From: Begonia masoniana
Taxonomy: Eukaryota; Streptophyta; Magnoliopsida; Cucurbitales; Begoniaceae
Length of the DNA: 64,000 nt
Reading direction: 5' to 3'
NCBI GenBank assembly: GCA_022432975.1
Contig: CM039510.1
Span: 15,642,381 to 15,706,380 of the forward strand
A program made the translations under genes and the position numbers. This document shows, piece by piece, positions 1 to 11,040 of this stretch. The notes beneath the pieces were generated by a model, which did not search any database, was not told where the DNA came from, and saw only the letters and a program-made list of their open reading frames with translations. Positions within the stretch are counted from its first letter, which is position 1. Every line of letters begins with the position of its first letter.

Positions 1-1446
1 ACAAAATTGAAACATTGAGGTTTTGTGGAGTATCGGGCACTCATTGACAAAACAAGAGGCATATCACTTGATCGAAGGGTCGCTGTAAAATCATAACTTT
101 CCCCACTTGGAGGCCTAAAACCCACAACTCCCGACCTGCAATTAATTGTGGCGTAGTGCCTGAACAACCAATCCATGCCCAGAATTACATCATACCCCTT
201 CATACATATGACAATCAGGTTTGCGTACAACTGCCTACCACTAACAGATATGATTTCACCCTCAATCGCTCGATCTGAGTGAAGATACTCTCCGGAAGGC
301 AACATAACACTATAACTATGATCAGCTGGGACTACATTCAAATTCCATTTATCTGTATACTTCCGTGCTACGAAGGAATGGGTTGCCCCAGTATCAATTA
401 GAACGTGAGCCGTGTTTCAACAAATCAAAATAGTACCTGTAACAACTGAAGGCTGAGCAGCTTCCTCGGCTTCAATCAAGGAAAAGATCCGGGAGGGACC
501 GCCCGGTGGCTTCCTATTCGGCTCTAGACAATCAGTAGCTTTGTGGCCCATCTTATCACATCTAAAGCATCGTCCACTATGTAACTTACACTCCCCGTAA
601 TGATTCTTTAAGCAAACAGGGCATGTAGGAGCTTGTGATGCCCCTTGCGGACGTTTCCCTTTATCTTGTAGTCTCGGCGTCTCATTAGCCCGGTTGACAC
701 CACGTTGTGCTTGTGGCTGCCAACCCTGATTTTGTTGTTGCAGTCGCCCATCTCTGGAAAACCTTCTCGATGCTTCTCTCTGTCGCTGAAGCTTCATCTC
801 TATGTCATCTAGTCCGAGGGCTCTTTCCACTATCTTATGGTAGGGCACATTCTCATCATCCACAGCCATCACCACTTTTTGAATTTCCAGTTTCAAACCC
901 TGTACAAACTGGTGAATTTTGTCCTCCTCTTCATAAATCATATACCCAGCATATCGAGATAGCGAATCGAATCTCCGTACATATTCTGCCACCGATCCTG
1001 TTTGGCGTAGCTGTGTAAACTCAACCTTCTTACTAGCCCGAAGGGTGCGACTAAAATACTTATTATAGAACACAGTTTTGAACCTTTCCCACCTCATAAC
1101 TCCCACATCGGTAGACGCTTTAATTGTGTCCCACCAGATTGAATGCTGCACATGTCACTTTGTCGGCCTCCTCCACTATTGCATAGGCAAACATACTCTC
1201 TATTTTACGAATCCACTGTTCAGCACTCGTGGGATCTGAAGACTGACCATCAAAGGTAGGGGGCCTAAGCCGTCTGAACCCCCCTACACCTTGATCCTGT
1301 GAATTACTTCCGTGTCCATTTCCATTTCCTTATCTATTTAGCAAAAGTCCAATCTGATCTGACTGTTGTTGCAATATGTTCATGAACCGGTCCATAGGGT
1401 TTTTGGGAGGCGGTCTAGGTGGTCTTGCCATTTTCTTGTTCCTAAA
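1..1446 (-). pseudogene. gag-pro: E1 gag-protease, broken
   Basis: This encodes the capsid-like Gag and aspartic protease of a Ty3/gypsy chromovirus. The gag start is probably the MARPPRPPPK methionine at 1431, or MFRNKKM at 1446, just after a predicted acceptor. Next come the [12 protein letters not shown] capsid motif, the WWDTIKA motif, a CX2CX4HX4C knuckle (CFRCDKMGHKATDC) preceded by a CPVC...H...C group, and the protease motif LIDTGATHSF near 375-404. An in-frame stop lies at 1330-1332. Near 1120-1155 a short deletion shifts the frame and removes the consensus segment before the WW motif. The protease region runs off the window edge with no break seen in the part I read. The element cannot make an intact Gag from this copy. 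Confidence 0.88.
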
Positions 1447-1505
1447 CATATTAGACAACACAAACAATAAACATCTAGGAATCATACTTAAACTTAAACA
1501 CTTAC
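1442..1505 (-). other. E1 predicted short leader intron (after PBS, before gag)
   Basis: On the minus strand the donor reads CGACT|GTAAGTGTT and the acceptor TATGTTTAG|GAAC, giving a U-rich 64-bp unit that ends just before the gag start. The same arrangement (donor after GACT, length 60-64 bp, acceptor directly before gag) recurs in E6, E7, E8 and E9. Splicing is inferred from signals only. Confidence 0.5.
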
Positions 1506-1577
1506 AGTCGATGGAGAGTTCCCGTACGGCGGTGTGTTTGGCAGGCACATCATAAAACCGCTTTTAAAACTCTATCT

Positions 1578-1588
1578 CTCTGATACCA
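1578..1588 (-). promoter_or_regulatory. E1 primer-binding site (tRNA-iMet)
   Basis: The minus strand reads TGGTATCAGAG, complementary to the 3' end of plant initiator tRNA-Met. It lies four bases inside the 5' LTR end and marks where minus-strand DNA synthesis starts. Confidence 0.9.
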
Positions 1589-1808
1589 TAAATGTCACCA
1601 CCCTACCCGTAATGTCGCTCTTTTTTTTTTTTTTTTTTTTACTTTAACTGTACCAAAAGCGAAATCTAAGTCGGAGTCGAAATCGAAAAAGAAATCGAAG
1701 TTCGTTTAGTAACCGTTTAAGACAATTACCAAAACAATAAAACTTAAACTATTAAATCAATTAATCAATAAAGAAAACAATTAATTAAAAACATTTTTTT
1801 TTTATAAA

Positions 1809-1960
1809 GTGGCCAGAGCTGGTGGCGATTGCTCCCAGCGAGCAATCGCTCTCGGCGATTGCTCCTTAGGCGAGCAAATCGCCCAAAGCGATCGCCCCTT
1901 GGGCGATTTACAGGGGAGAGGCGATTGCTTGCCTCTTGGAGGCGAGCAATCGCCATGCTC
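1809..1960 (-). repeat. E1 LTR: GC-rich inverted-repeat block
   Basis: Multiple copies of GCGATTGCTC occur in both orientations. The clearest hairpin has 10-bp perfect arms, GCGATTGCTC and GAGCAATCGC, with a CCAGC loop (1825-1849). A comparable GC-rich block occupies the same relative place, a few hundred bases from the internal edge of the LTR, in E4, E7 and E9. Confidence 0.8.
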
Positions 1961-2499
1961 TCTGGATTTTCTCCATAGAGCTCGGCATTTCTCCCCTCCC
2001 CTTCTTCTTTCTTCACACTTCCTTCACACTTCCTGCACTTCACAATTTTAACACAAATATACAACACTCAAACACTACAACTCCTTCTCCTTTCTTACAC
2101 AAAACCTTCACCCAATCTCTACAGACTTCCATAAATACTCTCCAAACATAACATTTACTCAAAACCGACACATTTCCCGTTAAACATAATCAAATTTCAT
2201 AAAAACGAACCGCGTGGTTTCGTTTAAAAGTTTAACATTTTCCTCCTGTTAGAAAAACATCGAAAACATTTCAAAACACGGTACGTTATCTATACAATCA
2301 CCAAAACACCCTAAAAACGTATCTAATCACACTAAAATCTGTACATTTTACCATCAACCCCAAAACATCAATAAGACTCTCAAAAACTTCTAACCATGAG
2401 TCACCATCATAGCCAAAACACAAGCCGCCGCCACGAGCTCCACCCACCGACCGCTACACTTGATCATCGTAAGGAGGTTCCTCACCTTCGTTATCGTCA

Positions 2500-2996
2500 C
2501 CTACATCATACAATAACTACATTAAGCCTAATGCTTAGTAAGGAGCGTACTAAACATAACTTTACATATATGCATGACATTTATAAAACATTATCGTTTC
2601 ATTTCATTAAGCCACTTTCTTGCCCCGTGAGAAACATACGTCTTGCCCCGTGAGAAACATACATTATGACCCGTGAGAAACATACATTTTGACCCGTGAG
2701 AAACATACACGTGAGAATCATACATTTGACGCGTGAGAAACATACATCGTTCACATGATCGTTCGTTCATTTAACTTTTCATAAAACATGCTCGTAAATA
2801 GTTCGTATGCATTTTAGTAAAACATGATGCATGAGGGGTAACATACATAAGGAAAAACCTATCGAATGAGCACTACCTAGATCGTTAAGGCACTACTTAA
2901 ACTATCCGTCTTTCCTTAACTACCCGTCTTTCCTTAACTACCCGTATAACCACTTTCTTCATAACAGTCAAAATTATCAACATTGTACGACGTAGG
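2500..2996 (-). other. E1 LTR: region closed by long-range stem
   Basis: On the minus strand, CCTACGTCGTACAAT (plus 2982-2996) can pair over all 15 positions with ATTGTATGATGTAGG (plus 2500-2514), with two G-U wobbles. The second arm contains the acceptor-like GATGTAG|GTGAC. The matching donor upstream is unclear in this family. The same closing stem is present in the other LTRs described here. Confidence 0.6.
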
Positions 2997-4627
2997 GCCT
3001 TAGTGGCCGGAAAGCCTAACGCTCAATTACCTGGCGTCCTAAATATGCCGAGCACCATCCTTTGAGCTTGAGTTACCTAGAGTATTTAACATCACATCAT
3101 TAATATCGATTTCCAAACATCGAATCTAAACAATCGACTTCTCTAGCTAGGACAAATCCTTCTAAAACTCTAATCCTTTTCTTTCAGGCATTTCATCGAA
3201 CACTTAGTGCTCATTAACTTCAAAACTCCATTAATGGTGTTTTACCAACCTCCAACAACCTAGATTTCACATTAAACATCATCCAATGCCATTAATCTAC
3301 TCCAACAACCTAGATTTAACTTTAAACATCATCAATGAATAATAAATAAACAACCCTAACTATTTCTAACAAAACCCCTAAATTTCCTCACAAACCCTAA
3401 CTCAAAACAAACCCTAAAAACGACAACCAACTCGACTAAAGCATAGGGCTTACTTGGAGGGTCGATTTGATGAAGAAAACTTGAAGGAAGAATCGCCAAA
3501 ATGGAGGAGTAGATCGACGTTGAAGATTGGCGATGGAGAAGAGAGGAAATCGCCAAAATGGAGAGGGTTTCGTGCGTGGAGGAGAAGGTGAGAAAGAGAG
3601 AGAGAGAACTTAGCTTTTGATAGAATTTTGATTTTAAAATTTACTTAAATGCCCTTAGTAAATTTTCTAACTTAAACCATTATTTCATCTATCGGTTCAA
3701 TTTCTCCGAAATTCCCTTATCTCTCCAAATATTTCTATTTATTCTTAGGTCTCTAACGAAACTTCCCGTTGGCCATTTGGATCTAATTTACCATTTTTAC
3801 GAATTAAAACTCTATATTTACTTAAAATATTAAAACCTGAAACCCATGGTTCGAAATTCCTAAACCGAGCCTAAATTGTCGAACTTGAAAACTAACAGAA
3901 CTCCCAGCTAAAGAAAATTTCCTAAAACTCTATTTCAACTCGTTGAGACATTTTGTCGAGCAATTTGCGCTCAAGAACATCCAAACCCCCATTAATGGGG
4001 TTTTCAAAACTTCCAGCCACCCAAAAATTTGCATTAATGACCATTAACTCGCCCAACTACTTCCAATGCTAACTAATACGTCCACCAAAGTTATAAATAG
4101 GGCAACCCTAGCCGTTTCTAACACAACCTGGCTATTTCGCAAAAAACCCTAAACGAAACCCTTACTGTTTAACTTCGCGAAAACAAAAATCTAATGTTCA
4201 AAAACTATAGAAGCTTACCTAGGGTCGTGATTGGAGAAGAAAACATGAAGAACCGAGTCACCGGAGGAGGAGGATCGTCGTCAGAGTGGAGAATTGCGTG
4301 AGGGAGAGAAATCGCCATTGGAGGGTGATTTGCAGGGAGAAAATTGTGTAGTGTTGAGGGAGGGAGAGAAATGTGATTTTTGTTATAATTTTGGCTTATA
4401 AAATGTCCATATTGCCCCTCCATTTAATTTCCTATTTGTTTCCTTACTTATTTCGTTATTTAACCAACGATTCGGTTTCTCCAAATTTCCTTATTTCACC
4501 AATAATTCCAATTTATTGTTAGAGCTCCATAAAAACTTTCCGTTTGCAAAGTGGACATAATTTTACATATTTACAAAAATGGCATTATACATTGTAAAAA
4601 TTAAAATTCGTAAAACCAGGTGTTACA

Positions 4628-6129
4628 CAAGGCAGGTTTGATTTTGCAAAATTTCTGCTAAGGTAATGATATTAGTTTGTTAAATGGTTTTGTCTATTAA
4701 AAACTAGACTTCCCAAGGTTTAAATATCATCTTGAATCATCGGATTCGGACCTATATTTGATTTGTTATAGATTTTAGAATCTATTGTACAAAAAACTGG
4801 AAATTGGGTTTTTGAACCAGAGCAGGTTTTGCTTTTATGTATTTCGACCAAGTTGTTTTTGTTGAAGTGATAAATGCGTTTCAACAATTGAAAATAGTCA
4901 TCCTAAGGAGTCCGTAGCACTTCTAATCGTCAAAATCAGATAAGTATTGGATTTGTTTTGAATTTTCGAAGTTAGTCAAAACAAAGGTCAATTCGGGTTT
5001 AGTTAGGTTATGCTTAAATTGTTGCTTTCGTTTTTTGGAATTTCAAGAATTGGAGGTGATTAGAGTTAATGAATATGTTAATGTTTTAGGTTCTCAAGTT
5101 TTTCGGTTTAGCTTACGATCTACAAAAAATTGGTTAAGGAATCGAGGTAAGTAGTGTACCTATGTGCATTGCCTTCGGGCCTACATCACAGATTGATAGG
5201 TTTGTGTGCATGCTTATTGTATGTTTTTTAGTATGTCATGCATCATGGTTTTAAAAATACGAGTACAAAATGAAAATGCATTTGCATATTTTTACAAAGT
5301 AGCATAGTATGAATTGAAACAATAAGATACGTAAGAAAGATAATGAAAAGTGGGGTTGACCCCCCCCCCACCCCTCTTTACGTGAGTTTGGCCGTCCCGA
5401 GAGTTGAACCGCAAGGTGTGCCACTCTTCCTAGGTCGTGGTATGGCCGTCCCAAAGGTGGACTGCAAGGTGTGCCTCCTTGATCTAGAGCGTAAATAAGT
5501 AGAGAACAATAAGTTAATGAACATGTAAAAATGAAACGGAAATGAAAACAGAAACGAAAAACAAACAAAACTGTAGAAACTACATATGTTAAGATAGAAG
5601 TTATTTACGGTGTTTTCATTTCACTATGCATTATTTACTTAACATTAGGCTAATAGATGAATTATGTGATGTAGGTTATGAGGTGATAGCTGGTGAGTTC
5701 TCATAGCACGTTCAGGACTAGGAGGCAGTTGGAGGAGTACGCTCAAATGACGATCAGACCATCTGTTAGGGCAATTTAACCATGGAGCATATATATAGAT
5801 TTTGAAATGATTTAATGTATAGCTGAGCTTGTAAACGTTTAGTAGTCACTTTTTTTATGTATATACTCCTTTTGGAACTGTATGAGAATTTCTTTTGATA
5901 GTAGTTTTTGGTTGTTTGAAAATGCATGAGGTCTTGGTTTAAAAATATTTAAATGTTATATTGCCCAAATTTTTAAAAGAAAGTTGTTTTGGTTTTAAAT
6001 GACGAGTTTTCCACGCAATGTCAGTCTTCCGCTGCAAGGGTTTAAAGGCGATGAATAAAATTTAAATTTTTCAAGAATTTTGTAGTATGATTTAATAGTA
6101 AGAATAACGAGCCAGGTTTAGATAACTCG
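4628..6129 (+). mobile_element. E2 5' LTR, part 1 (host LTR, plus strand)
   Basis: This part aligns with 50660-52009, the corresponding part of E2's 3' LTR. Its upstream end is cut off by the E1 insertion. It holds a predicted acceptor TGTTTTAG|GTTC at 5089, a 57-nt mini-exon, a donor ATCGAG|GTAAGTAG at 5147, the hairpin GCCTTCGGGC at 5171-5180, a C-run, two GGCCGTCCC-type repeat units at about 5390-5490, and an acceptor GATGTAG|GTTA at 5674. E3 is inserted at 6129/6130, close to the LTR end. There is no coding capacity. Confidence 0.88.
5147..5674 (+). other. E2 5' LTR: predicted intron 2 / stem-closed domain
   Basis: A donor GAG|GTAAGTAG and an acceptor GATGTAG|GTTA bound 528 bp. The 5' arm at 5180-5190 (CCTACATCACA) is perfectly complementary to 5665-5675 (TGTGATGTAGG), which overlaps the acceptor. 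A UUCG-type hairpin directly precedes the 5' arm. The GGCTAAT sequence about 25 nt before the acceptor fits a plant branch point. Splicing is inferred. Confidence 0.55.
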
Positions 6130-6299
6130 TGTAGCGCCCCGAGTTATCAGAACCCGGTTCGTTACCCAAAAGCCCGTACATGACTAAAACTTCTACCATA
6201 TATTTTTAAAACTTGCAGCGGAAATCATTTGAAATATTAAGAAATAATCGGACAAAAGAAATAGACGTTTGGACCGTGAAAACACTTTAAAAGTTGCAG

Positions 6300-6715
6300 A
6301 AGTCAAACGCACCTGCCGATGAGTAAAGTCAACGGAAGAAGCAGAAAACAGGAAAAATAGAAGACTCCTGCCGATGACGTAACCCGAATGAAAAACCAAA
6401 GACATCTCTCGGTAGACTGTATCTGCCGATGCCTAAACGACAATTTACTTCCTACATCTTCCGATGACGTCAGCACACATCTGCCGATGAGTTTACTGAG
6501 ACATCAACCGATGGACTTAAATCTACATCTACCGATGACGTCAGCACGCATCTGCCGATGAGTTTACTGAGACATCAGCCGATAGATTTATACCTACATC
6601 TACCGATGACATCAGCACGCATCTACCGATGAGTTTACTGAGACATCAGCCGATAGATTTATACCCACATCTACCGATGACGTTTCTGAAGACATCTTCC
6701 GATAGACAACATAAC
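6300..6715 (-). repeat. E3 LTR: degenerate short repeats with TGACGTCA palindromes
   Basis: Imperfect repeats of about 60-65 bp contain CTACCGATGACGTCAGC, CTGCCGATGAG and CAGCCGATAGA. TGACGTCA is a perfect palindrome matching the core recognised by plant bZIP factors, so binding is possible but unproven. The related LTRs of E6 (17770-18260) and E8 (40340-40740) carry family-specific versions. Confidence 0.75.
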
Positions 6716-7108
6716 TCATCATTTATCGGTAGAAAACTGAGTACATCTCAACGACTCTTCACAAAACAAACACAACACTGATTACAGAAAGGAATTTGCT
6801 TACCTTTCCAAGACCATTCAGAAACAGCTCAACCCACTACATTAATCAAATCCAGTAAAAATAACCTTTAAAACACAACAGATCATTGTTATTAGAAAAA
6901 TCTCAAAACGTGTTTAAAATACTGAAACCATTACTGCTACGAAAACTTAGCATTTCTAAGTTTTAATCACTGTCAACTAAACCTTCTCACCAAACAGACA
7001 TCAGTTAAATCGCCTCATCAGTTCACCAGGTTCGTGGCATGAGTGTGCTCCCCCAACCAGTCTATCCCTCAATGAACTCAGAAGAATCACATGCTGTCAC
7101 TTCTTCAC

Positions 7109-7741
7109 CTACATCACAAAACTCATTTATTAGCCTAATGCTAAGTAAGCAAAGAAATGATGTAAAGAAAAGAATGAAATGCTGGAACATAAATTCCTAG
7201 ACGTGCAATTTCTACTTTCTCCTCTCAGTTGTTCATGCGTTGTTTCTTTTCAGATCCCCCTGTGAAATTGGGAGTTGGATCAACTCTCCCAAAGTATAAA
7301 TATCCACTGTCTCATTAAGGGTTGGATTAGCTCCCTTAACAGTAAAGCTGATTCACTGTTCAGATCCCCCTGTGAAATTGGGAGTTGGATCAACTCTATC
7401 AAAGTATAAATATCCACTGTCTCATTAAGGGTTGGATTAGCTCCCTTAACAGTAAAGCTGATTCACTGTTCAGATCCCCCTGTGAAATTGGGAGTTGGAT
7501 CAACTCTCCCAAAGTATAAATATCCACTGTCTCATTAAGGATTGGATTAGCTCCCTTAACATTAAAGCTGATTCACTGTTTCAATATGTTCATTCCTTAC
7601 CATGCCAACATGCATTCAAATTTCATTTTCGTATACTTTTAAAACATGATGCATAACACGCACACACAGACACATCCAAGTAAACACAACCCTAACGTTT
7701 TGTGATGTAGGCCCGAAGGCAAACAAACAAACTTTACTTAC
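7109..7741 (-). other. E3 LTR: predicted intron 2 / stem-closed domain
   Basis: Plus 7697-7711 (GTTTTGTGATGTAGG) and 7108-7122 (CCTACATCACAAAAC) are perfect 15-bp complements. On the minus strand the first is just inside the donor and the second spans the acceptor. The hairpin GCCTTCGGGC (minus, 7711-7720) abuts the first arm. GGCTAAT lies about 25 nt before the acceptor as a branch-point candidate. Between the arms are three 110-bp repeats that form hairpins. Confidence 0.6.
7251..7580 (-). repeat. E3 LTR: three tandem 110-bp units
   Basis: There are exactly three 110-bp units, nearly identical. Each contains two hairpins with 7-bp arms and 11-nt loops: TTGGGAG/CTCCCAA and TTAAGGG/CCCTTAA. 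Equivalent hairpins, partly with compensating changes, occur at the same place in E6 and E8. Confidence 0.92.
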
Positions 7742-8266
7742 CTGGCTCCTCTGGAAATTCACAGTTTCAATCTACTTCAGAAGTCTGCTCACCTAGGTCA
7801 TAGAAAGGATGTCAATTAGATTTCTACTAAACCTCATTCTAATCTGTTCGGGAAATCAAGGGAAACTAGCTTGGAAGCTTAGTTCATTGTGCATTTCCGA
7901 TTCAACACTACACCCGAGCTCGACTCTCACACAGTATTCCTCGAAACTTCACACATTGTACTCCCTCAGCTATCTAGTTGTTAAACTCACAGACAAACTA
8001 AGAGAGCTTACCTAGGTTGAAGAAGAATCGAGCGAGAAAATCGCCAAGATAGCTCTACTGCTCGCTGAAAACCCGAAGAGGAAGAGAAAAGAAATGTGAA
8101 ATGGTGGCGTCTACAGTTCATTAAACCCAATCTCTCTTTCTTTAAATACGTTATCCACTTTTAAATTGCCCTTTTACATAAATGCCCTTGCTTAGCCACC
8201 CGTTAACCTAGCCATTAACTCTCTCTTAATTCTACCATGAAATTGCAATTGAAACCGGGTGCTACA

Positions 8267-8281
8267 ACTCGAGACGCTACA
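8267..8281 (+). mobile_element. E2 5' LTR, end
   Basis: These are the last bases of the E2 5' LTR beyond the E3 insertion: the second ACTCG copy followed by the LTR terminus ending GACGCTACA. A primer-binding site follows immediately. Confidence 0.85.
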
Positions 8282-9108
8282 GAGTTTGTATCAGAGCCAT
8301 TAGTTAAATAGTGTCAATTGCCACAAGGAAGTGTTTCATCAGTTGTAAGTATATTTTTTGTTATGATTAGTTTGAATGGTTTCCTATTATTGATTGTGAT
8401 GGGACAATTGTGAATGGGAGAATTGGGAAGTACTATTGTATGAAGAGTAATAAGAGGGTGTTAGAATATGGTCTATAATTTAGTTTAAGAATTCAATCAA
8501 TGTACTAGTTATTTGGGTGAATTTGAATTAGGCGACTTAAAGAATCATGAATAACAATATATTTTATGTTGACGTCAAAAGTGATCGGTGAGTAGATTTC
8601 CATAAGAAGATGGATAATTAGATTCATTATTTTAAGAAGATGAATGTTATCCCTTAGTAACAAGAATTATGAAGAAAAGAGAAATTAAGTAAGGTAGTGC
8701 TTTACAGTGGTCGTAGTTTAGAGAAGAAGTTGTATAAGTTGATGGTTATGAAATATTTATAATTTTGTTACTAATAGGGGATTATAACTTATGAGGTATA
8801 AGTTAGGAATAGATAGAAACTAGATTCTAGTTGACGAATACTTAAGGTTATATTCAAGTGGCTAGAGTCGATCATTCTCTAGGAAATGGTTACCATCTTA
8901 GAAGAATAATCAATAAAGAGAAATGACTAATGCACGAAAATTACAATCGTCATGATATGGGAAAATCTTGATGAAATTAGGGGGTGACCAGTAAATAGTA
9001 GAAGTGTCAGGTACTTGGTACTGCTCGATCAAGGAATATGGGGGTTGGTTAAAAACATATAAACATAATTGAGATATTTAAATATGAGATAGAACTTTGA
9101 GGATATGG
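8282..9108 (+). mobile_element. E2 internal region, part 1 (non-coding)
   Basis: This AT-rich sequence follows the E2 primer-binding site. I see no gag, protease or RT motif and only short reading frames. Near 8344 a CAGTT|GTAAGTATA donor-like sequence sits where other elements have CGACT|GTAAGT. It joins 37882-39899 once E4 is removed, giving an internal region of about 2.85 kb. Either E2 is a non-autonomous derivative or its genes decayed beyond recognition. Confidence 0.7.
8286..8297 (+). promoter_or_regulatory. E2 primer-binding site
   Basis: TTGTATCAGAGC matches the initiator tRNA-Met primer-binding consensus TGGTATCAGAGC apart from one substitution. It lies four bases after the LTR end. 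Confidence 0.8.
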
Positions 9109-9947
9109 TGTAACAGCCACAAAATTCATAAAACGTACGTAGCCTAGTTTAGAGGATGTAGGAGAGCTTAAATTAAATTGAGGGTGATGCTAAGTTTAGA
9201 AATGAAAGAGTGGTATGAGAAGTGGAATTTGAGAGAAAATTTTAGGTTAAAAAGGGAAAAAGTGAGGTTTTTTCTTCATCTTCCATGATTTTCCATCCTC
9301 CTCCATTGCTGCATTTTCCTTCTTCTTCTCAACAAGGATTCAAGAGTTTGTGAGGTAAAATTAAGTGGGTTTTTGGTTTATTACAATTAGGTGTTGATTT
9401 TTAGTAGTTTTAAAGTGTTTTGGAAGAGTTTGATTATGGTTTGGAAAACCGTAACCATGGGGTCCAAATTTTTGGTTTCAAATGGTAGTTTTCTTTTCAA
9501 ATTTCATGTTTTAGTTGTTGGATGAATTAGTTTAGGTGGTTTTTATGGAGAAATTGAAGATTTGAAGTGAATTAGAGAAAAACTGATTTTTAGCAAATTG
9601 GGCATCGGATCTGTTCTCTGGTTTTCTGTTTGGTTAAGTTATTTGGTTGGTTAATTTGAGTGTTTCAATGGATAGTAGACGTGTAGAGGTTTACGGAATA
9701 GGGTGGCACGTCAAAATTCGTTGAAAAACGAGTAAGTTATGGACGTTCGAAGTTGGACGGTTGGAAATGTGAGGAAAATCGGGTTGTAGGGTTTTGTTGT
9801 GGGTTAGGTTGAATTGTTGGTTAGTTTTGCTTAGAAAATTCTTGAAAATTTATTAGTGGCCTTCTAAGAGATTTTTCCCTAATTGCTAGGTTGTCAAGCG
9901 GATAATTTAATTGGACTGAAGTGAGCAATTACGAACCAAGCAGCCAA

Positions 9948-10565
9948 GTAAGTAGAGGAATTCTTTTTGTTGCCTTAGGCCTACACCAAAGAACGGTAGG
10001 GTAAACAGGTCTTGTTTTGTATTGTGTTGTGTTACATATTTTTTTCTGGCATGTATCACGTTTTAGTTTTGTGCACTGTGTTTTGCGAGCGTGACTTGTG
10101 CGAGTGTGAATTGTAATAAGATAATAAGAATTGTAAGAACTGATCTCAAATAAATTGACATTGTCGGGAATAAGTGCTGGAGTGTAGCACCCTGAAGGGA
10201 TTTTAAGAGAGAGCGGTTTGGCTAAAAGATTAAGACATCGTGAGTATGAACTCCTAGACAGTCATAGGGTTCTACAATCGATGTGGGTAAGGAAAATCGT
10301 GCTTGGCCGTCCTAGACAGTTATGGGATGTGTGCTAACCAGTTTTATTTAGTTGGATCAAGGCGTGGCCGTCTTAGACAATTATAAGATGTGTGCCTACT
10401 TGATCCACCCAGCTTATGATAAGACAAATGCAACGAACATGTAAAGAGCACAACTGAGAGTTAGAAACTGCATGTGATAGGATTGAGTGGGCATTGCGTG
10501 TTATGTGCATTCGTTATTCCCTACTTACTAAGCATTAGGCTTACTTTTCGTGTTCTATGGTGTAG
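9948..10565 (+). other. E4 5' LTR: predicted intron 2 / stem-closed domain
   Basis: The 5' arm CCTACACCAAAGAAC (9980-9994) pairs at 14 of 15 positions with GTTCTATGGTGTAGG (10552-10566), which spans the acceptor. GGCTTAC lies about 25 nt before the acceptor and fits a branch point. Inside are GGCCGTCC...GGGATGTGTGCC hairpins; one unit has TT/AA where another has CC/GG, which keeps the pairing. Confidence 0.55.
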
Positions 10566-11040
10566 GTGACGACTTTTATTCAGGTGAGCTAGATGAGGGA
10601 GCCTAGGAATAGGCAGCGGTCGAGGAAGCATGGAGCATACCGGTGCGGGCATATGTCGGGGCGTCTCAGCCACGTTTCTCGGGTAGTCTGGTGGGAGACT
10701 TTGGTATTTTGTATTGTAGATATTTTTGTCTTGGAGGATTATGGTTAGGGGATGTTTTGATGAATGGTTATATGCGAATATTAGTGTTTTGAGATTTAAA
10801 TTTCAGGTCTTTGGGTTTTGGTAATTTTAGGCGTTATGTCGCTCGTTTTTGTTTTAAAGTAAATAACGTCGGGATTTACTTTTCTCTATTTTTCGTTAAT
10901 CGTTTCGAGTCGGTTTTTTTGAGATTTTTACGGGGCACGGAGTTGGGAGTGTCCAGAATGTGTAGGTAAATTTTTAGGTGATTTGGAAGTGTTTAGCGCG
11001 ACGAAAAATGAAGAAAAGCAGGAAAAAGTCGAAATGAGGC

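Larger units (their letters stand above)
1..1592 (-). mobile_element. E1: Ty3/gypsy chromovirus, internal part, cut by window edge
   Basis: This is the 5' internal part of a minus-strand LTR retrotransposon whose pol and 3' LTR lie left of the window. Read on the minus strand it runs from the primer-binding site through gag to the aspartic protease. Its LTR follows immediately to the right. The element sits inside the 5' LTR of E2, because the sequence just right of its LTR matches the interior of E2's other LTR near 50660. Only one flank is visible, so the target-site duplication (CAAGG at 4628-4632) cannot be confirmed. Confidence 0.9.
1593..4627 (-). mobile_element. E1 5' LTR (3,035 bp), minus strand
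   Basis: On the plus strand the LTR begins TGTCACC next to the primer-binding site and ends GGTGTTACA, so it has TG...CA termini. On the minus strand, from right to left, it holds a TATA-like TTTATAAG near 4395, a donor-like CCTAG|GTAAG at 4218, a diverged internal duplication (about 3140-3900 against 3905-4627) with a second donor-like site at 3453, an acceptor GATGTAG|GTGAC at 2501, five close copies of a short CCCGTGAGAAACATAC-type repeat at 2620-2750, a GC-rich hairpin block at 1809-1960, and a T run at 1621-1640. No gene is present; the small reading frames in it are incidental. Confidence 0.9.
6130..8266 (-). mobile_element. E3: solo LTR, minus strand (2,137 bp)
   Basis: The sequence starts TGTAGCGCC, ends GGTGCTACA, and is flanked on both sides by the 5-bp duplication ACTCG (6125-6129 and 8267-8271). 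There is no internal region, so it is a solo LTR left by recombination between two LTRs. It is related to the LTRs of E6 and E8. Minus-strand landmarks are a TATA-like TATTTAAA near 8141-8148, donor 1 CCTAG|GTAAG at 8011, acceptor 1 CTAG|GTGAG at 7793, a 51-nt mini-exon, donor 2 CCAG|GTAAG at 7741, acceptor 2 GATGTAG|GTGAAG at 7109, and CCGATGACGTCAG-type repeats at 6300-6710. Confidence 0.95.

Noticed and set aside
8282..9108. A host gene exon in the unclassified AT-rich stretch
   Set aside because: There is no long frame and no recognisable domain, and the position between a primer-binding site and a polypurine-like end marks it as element interior.
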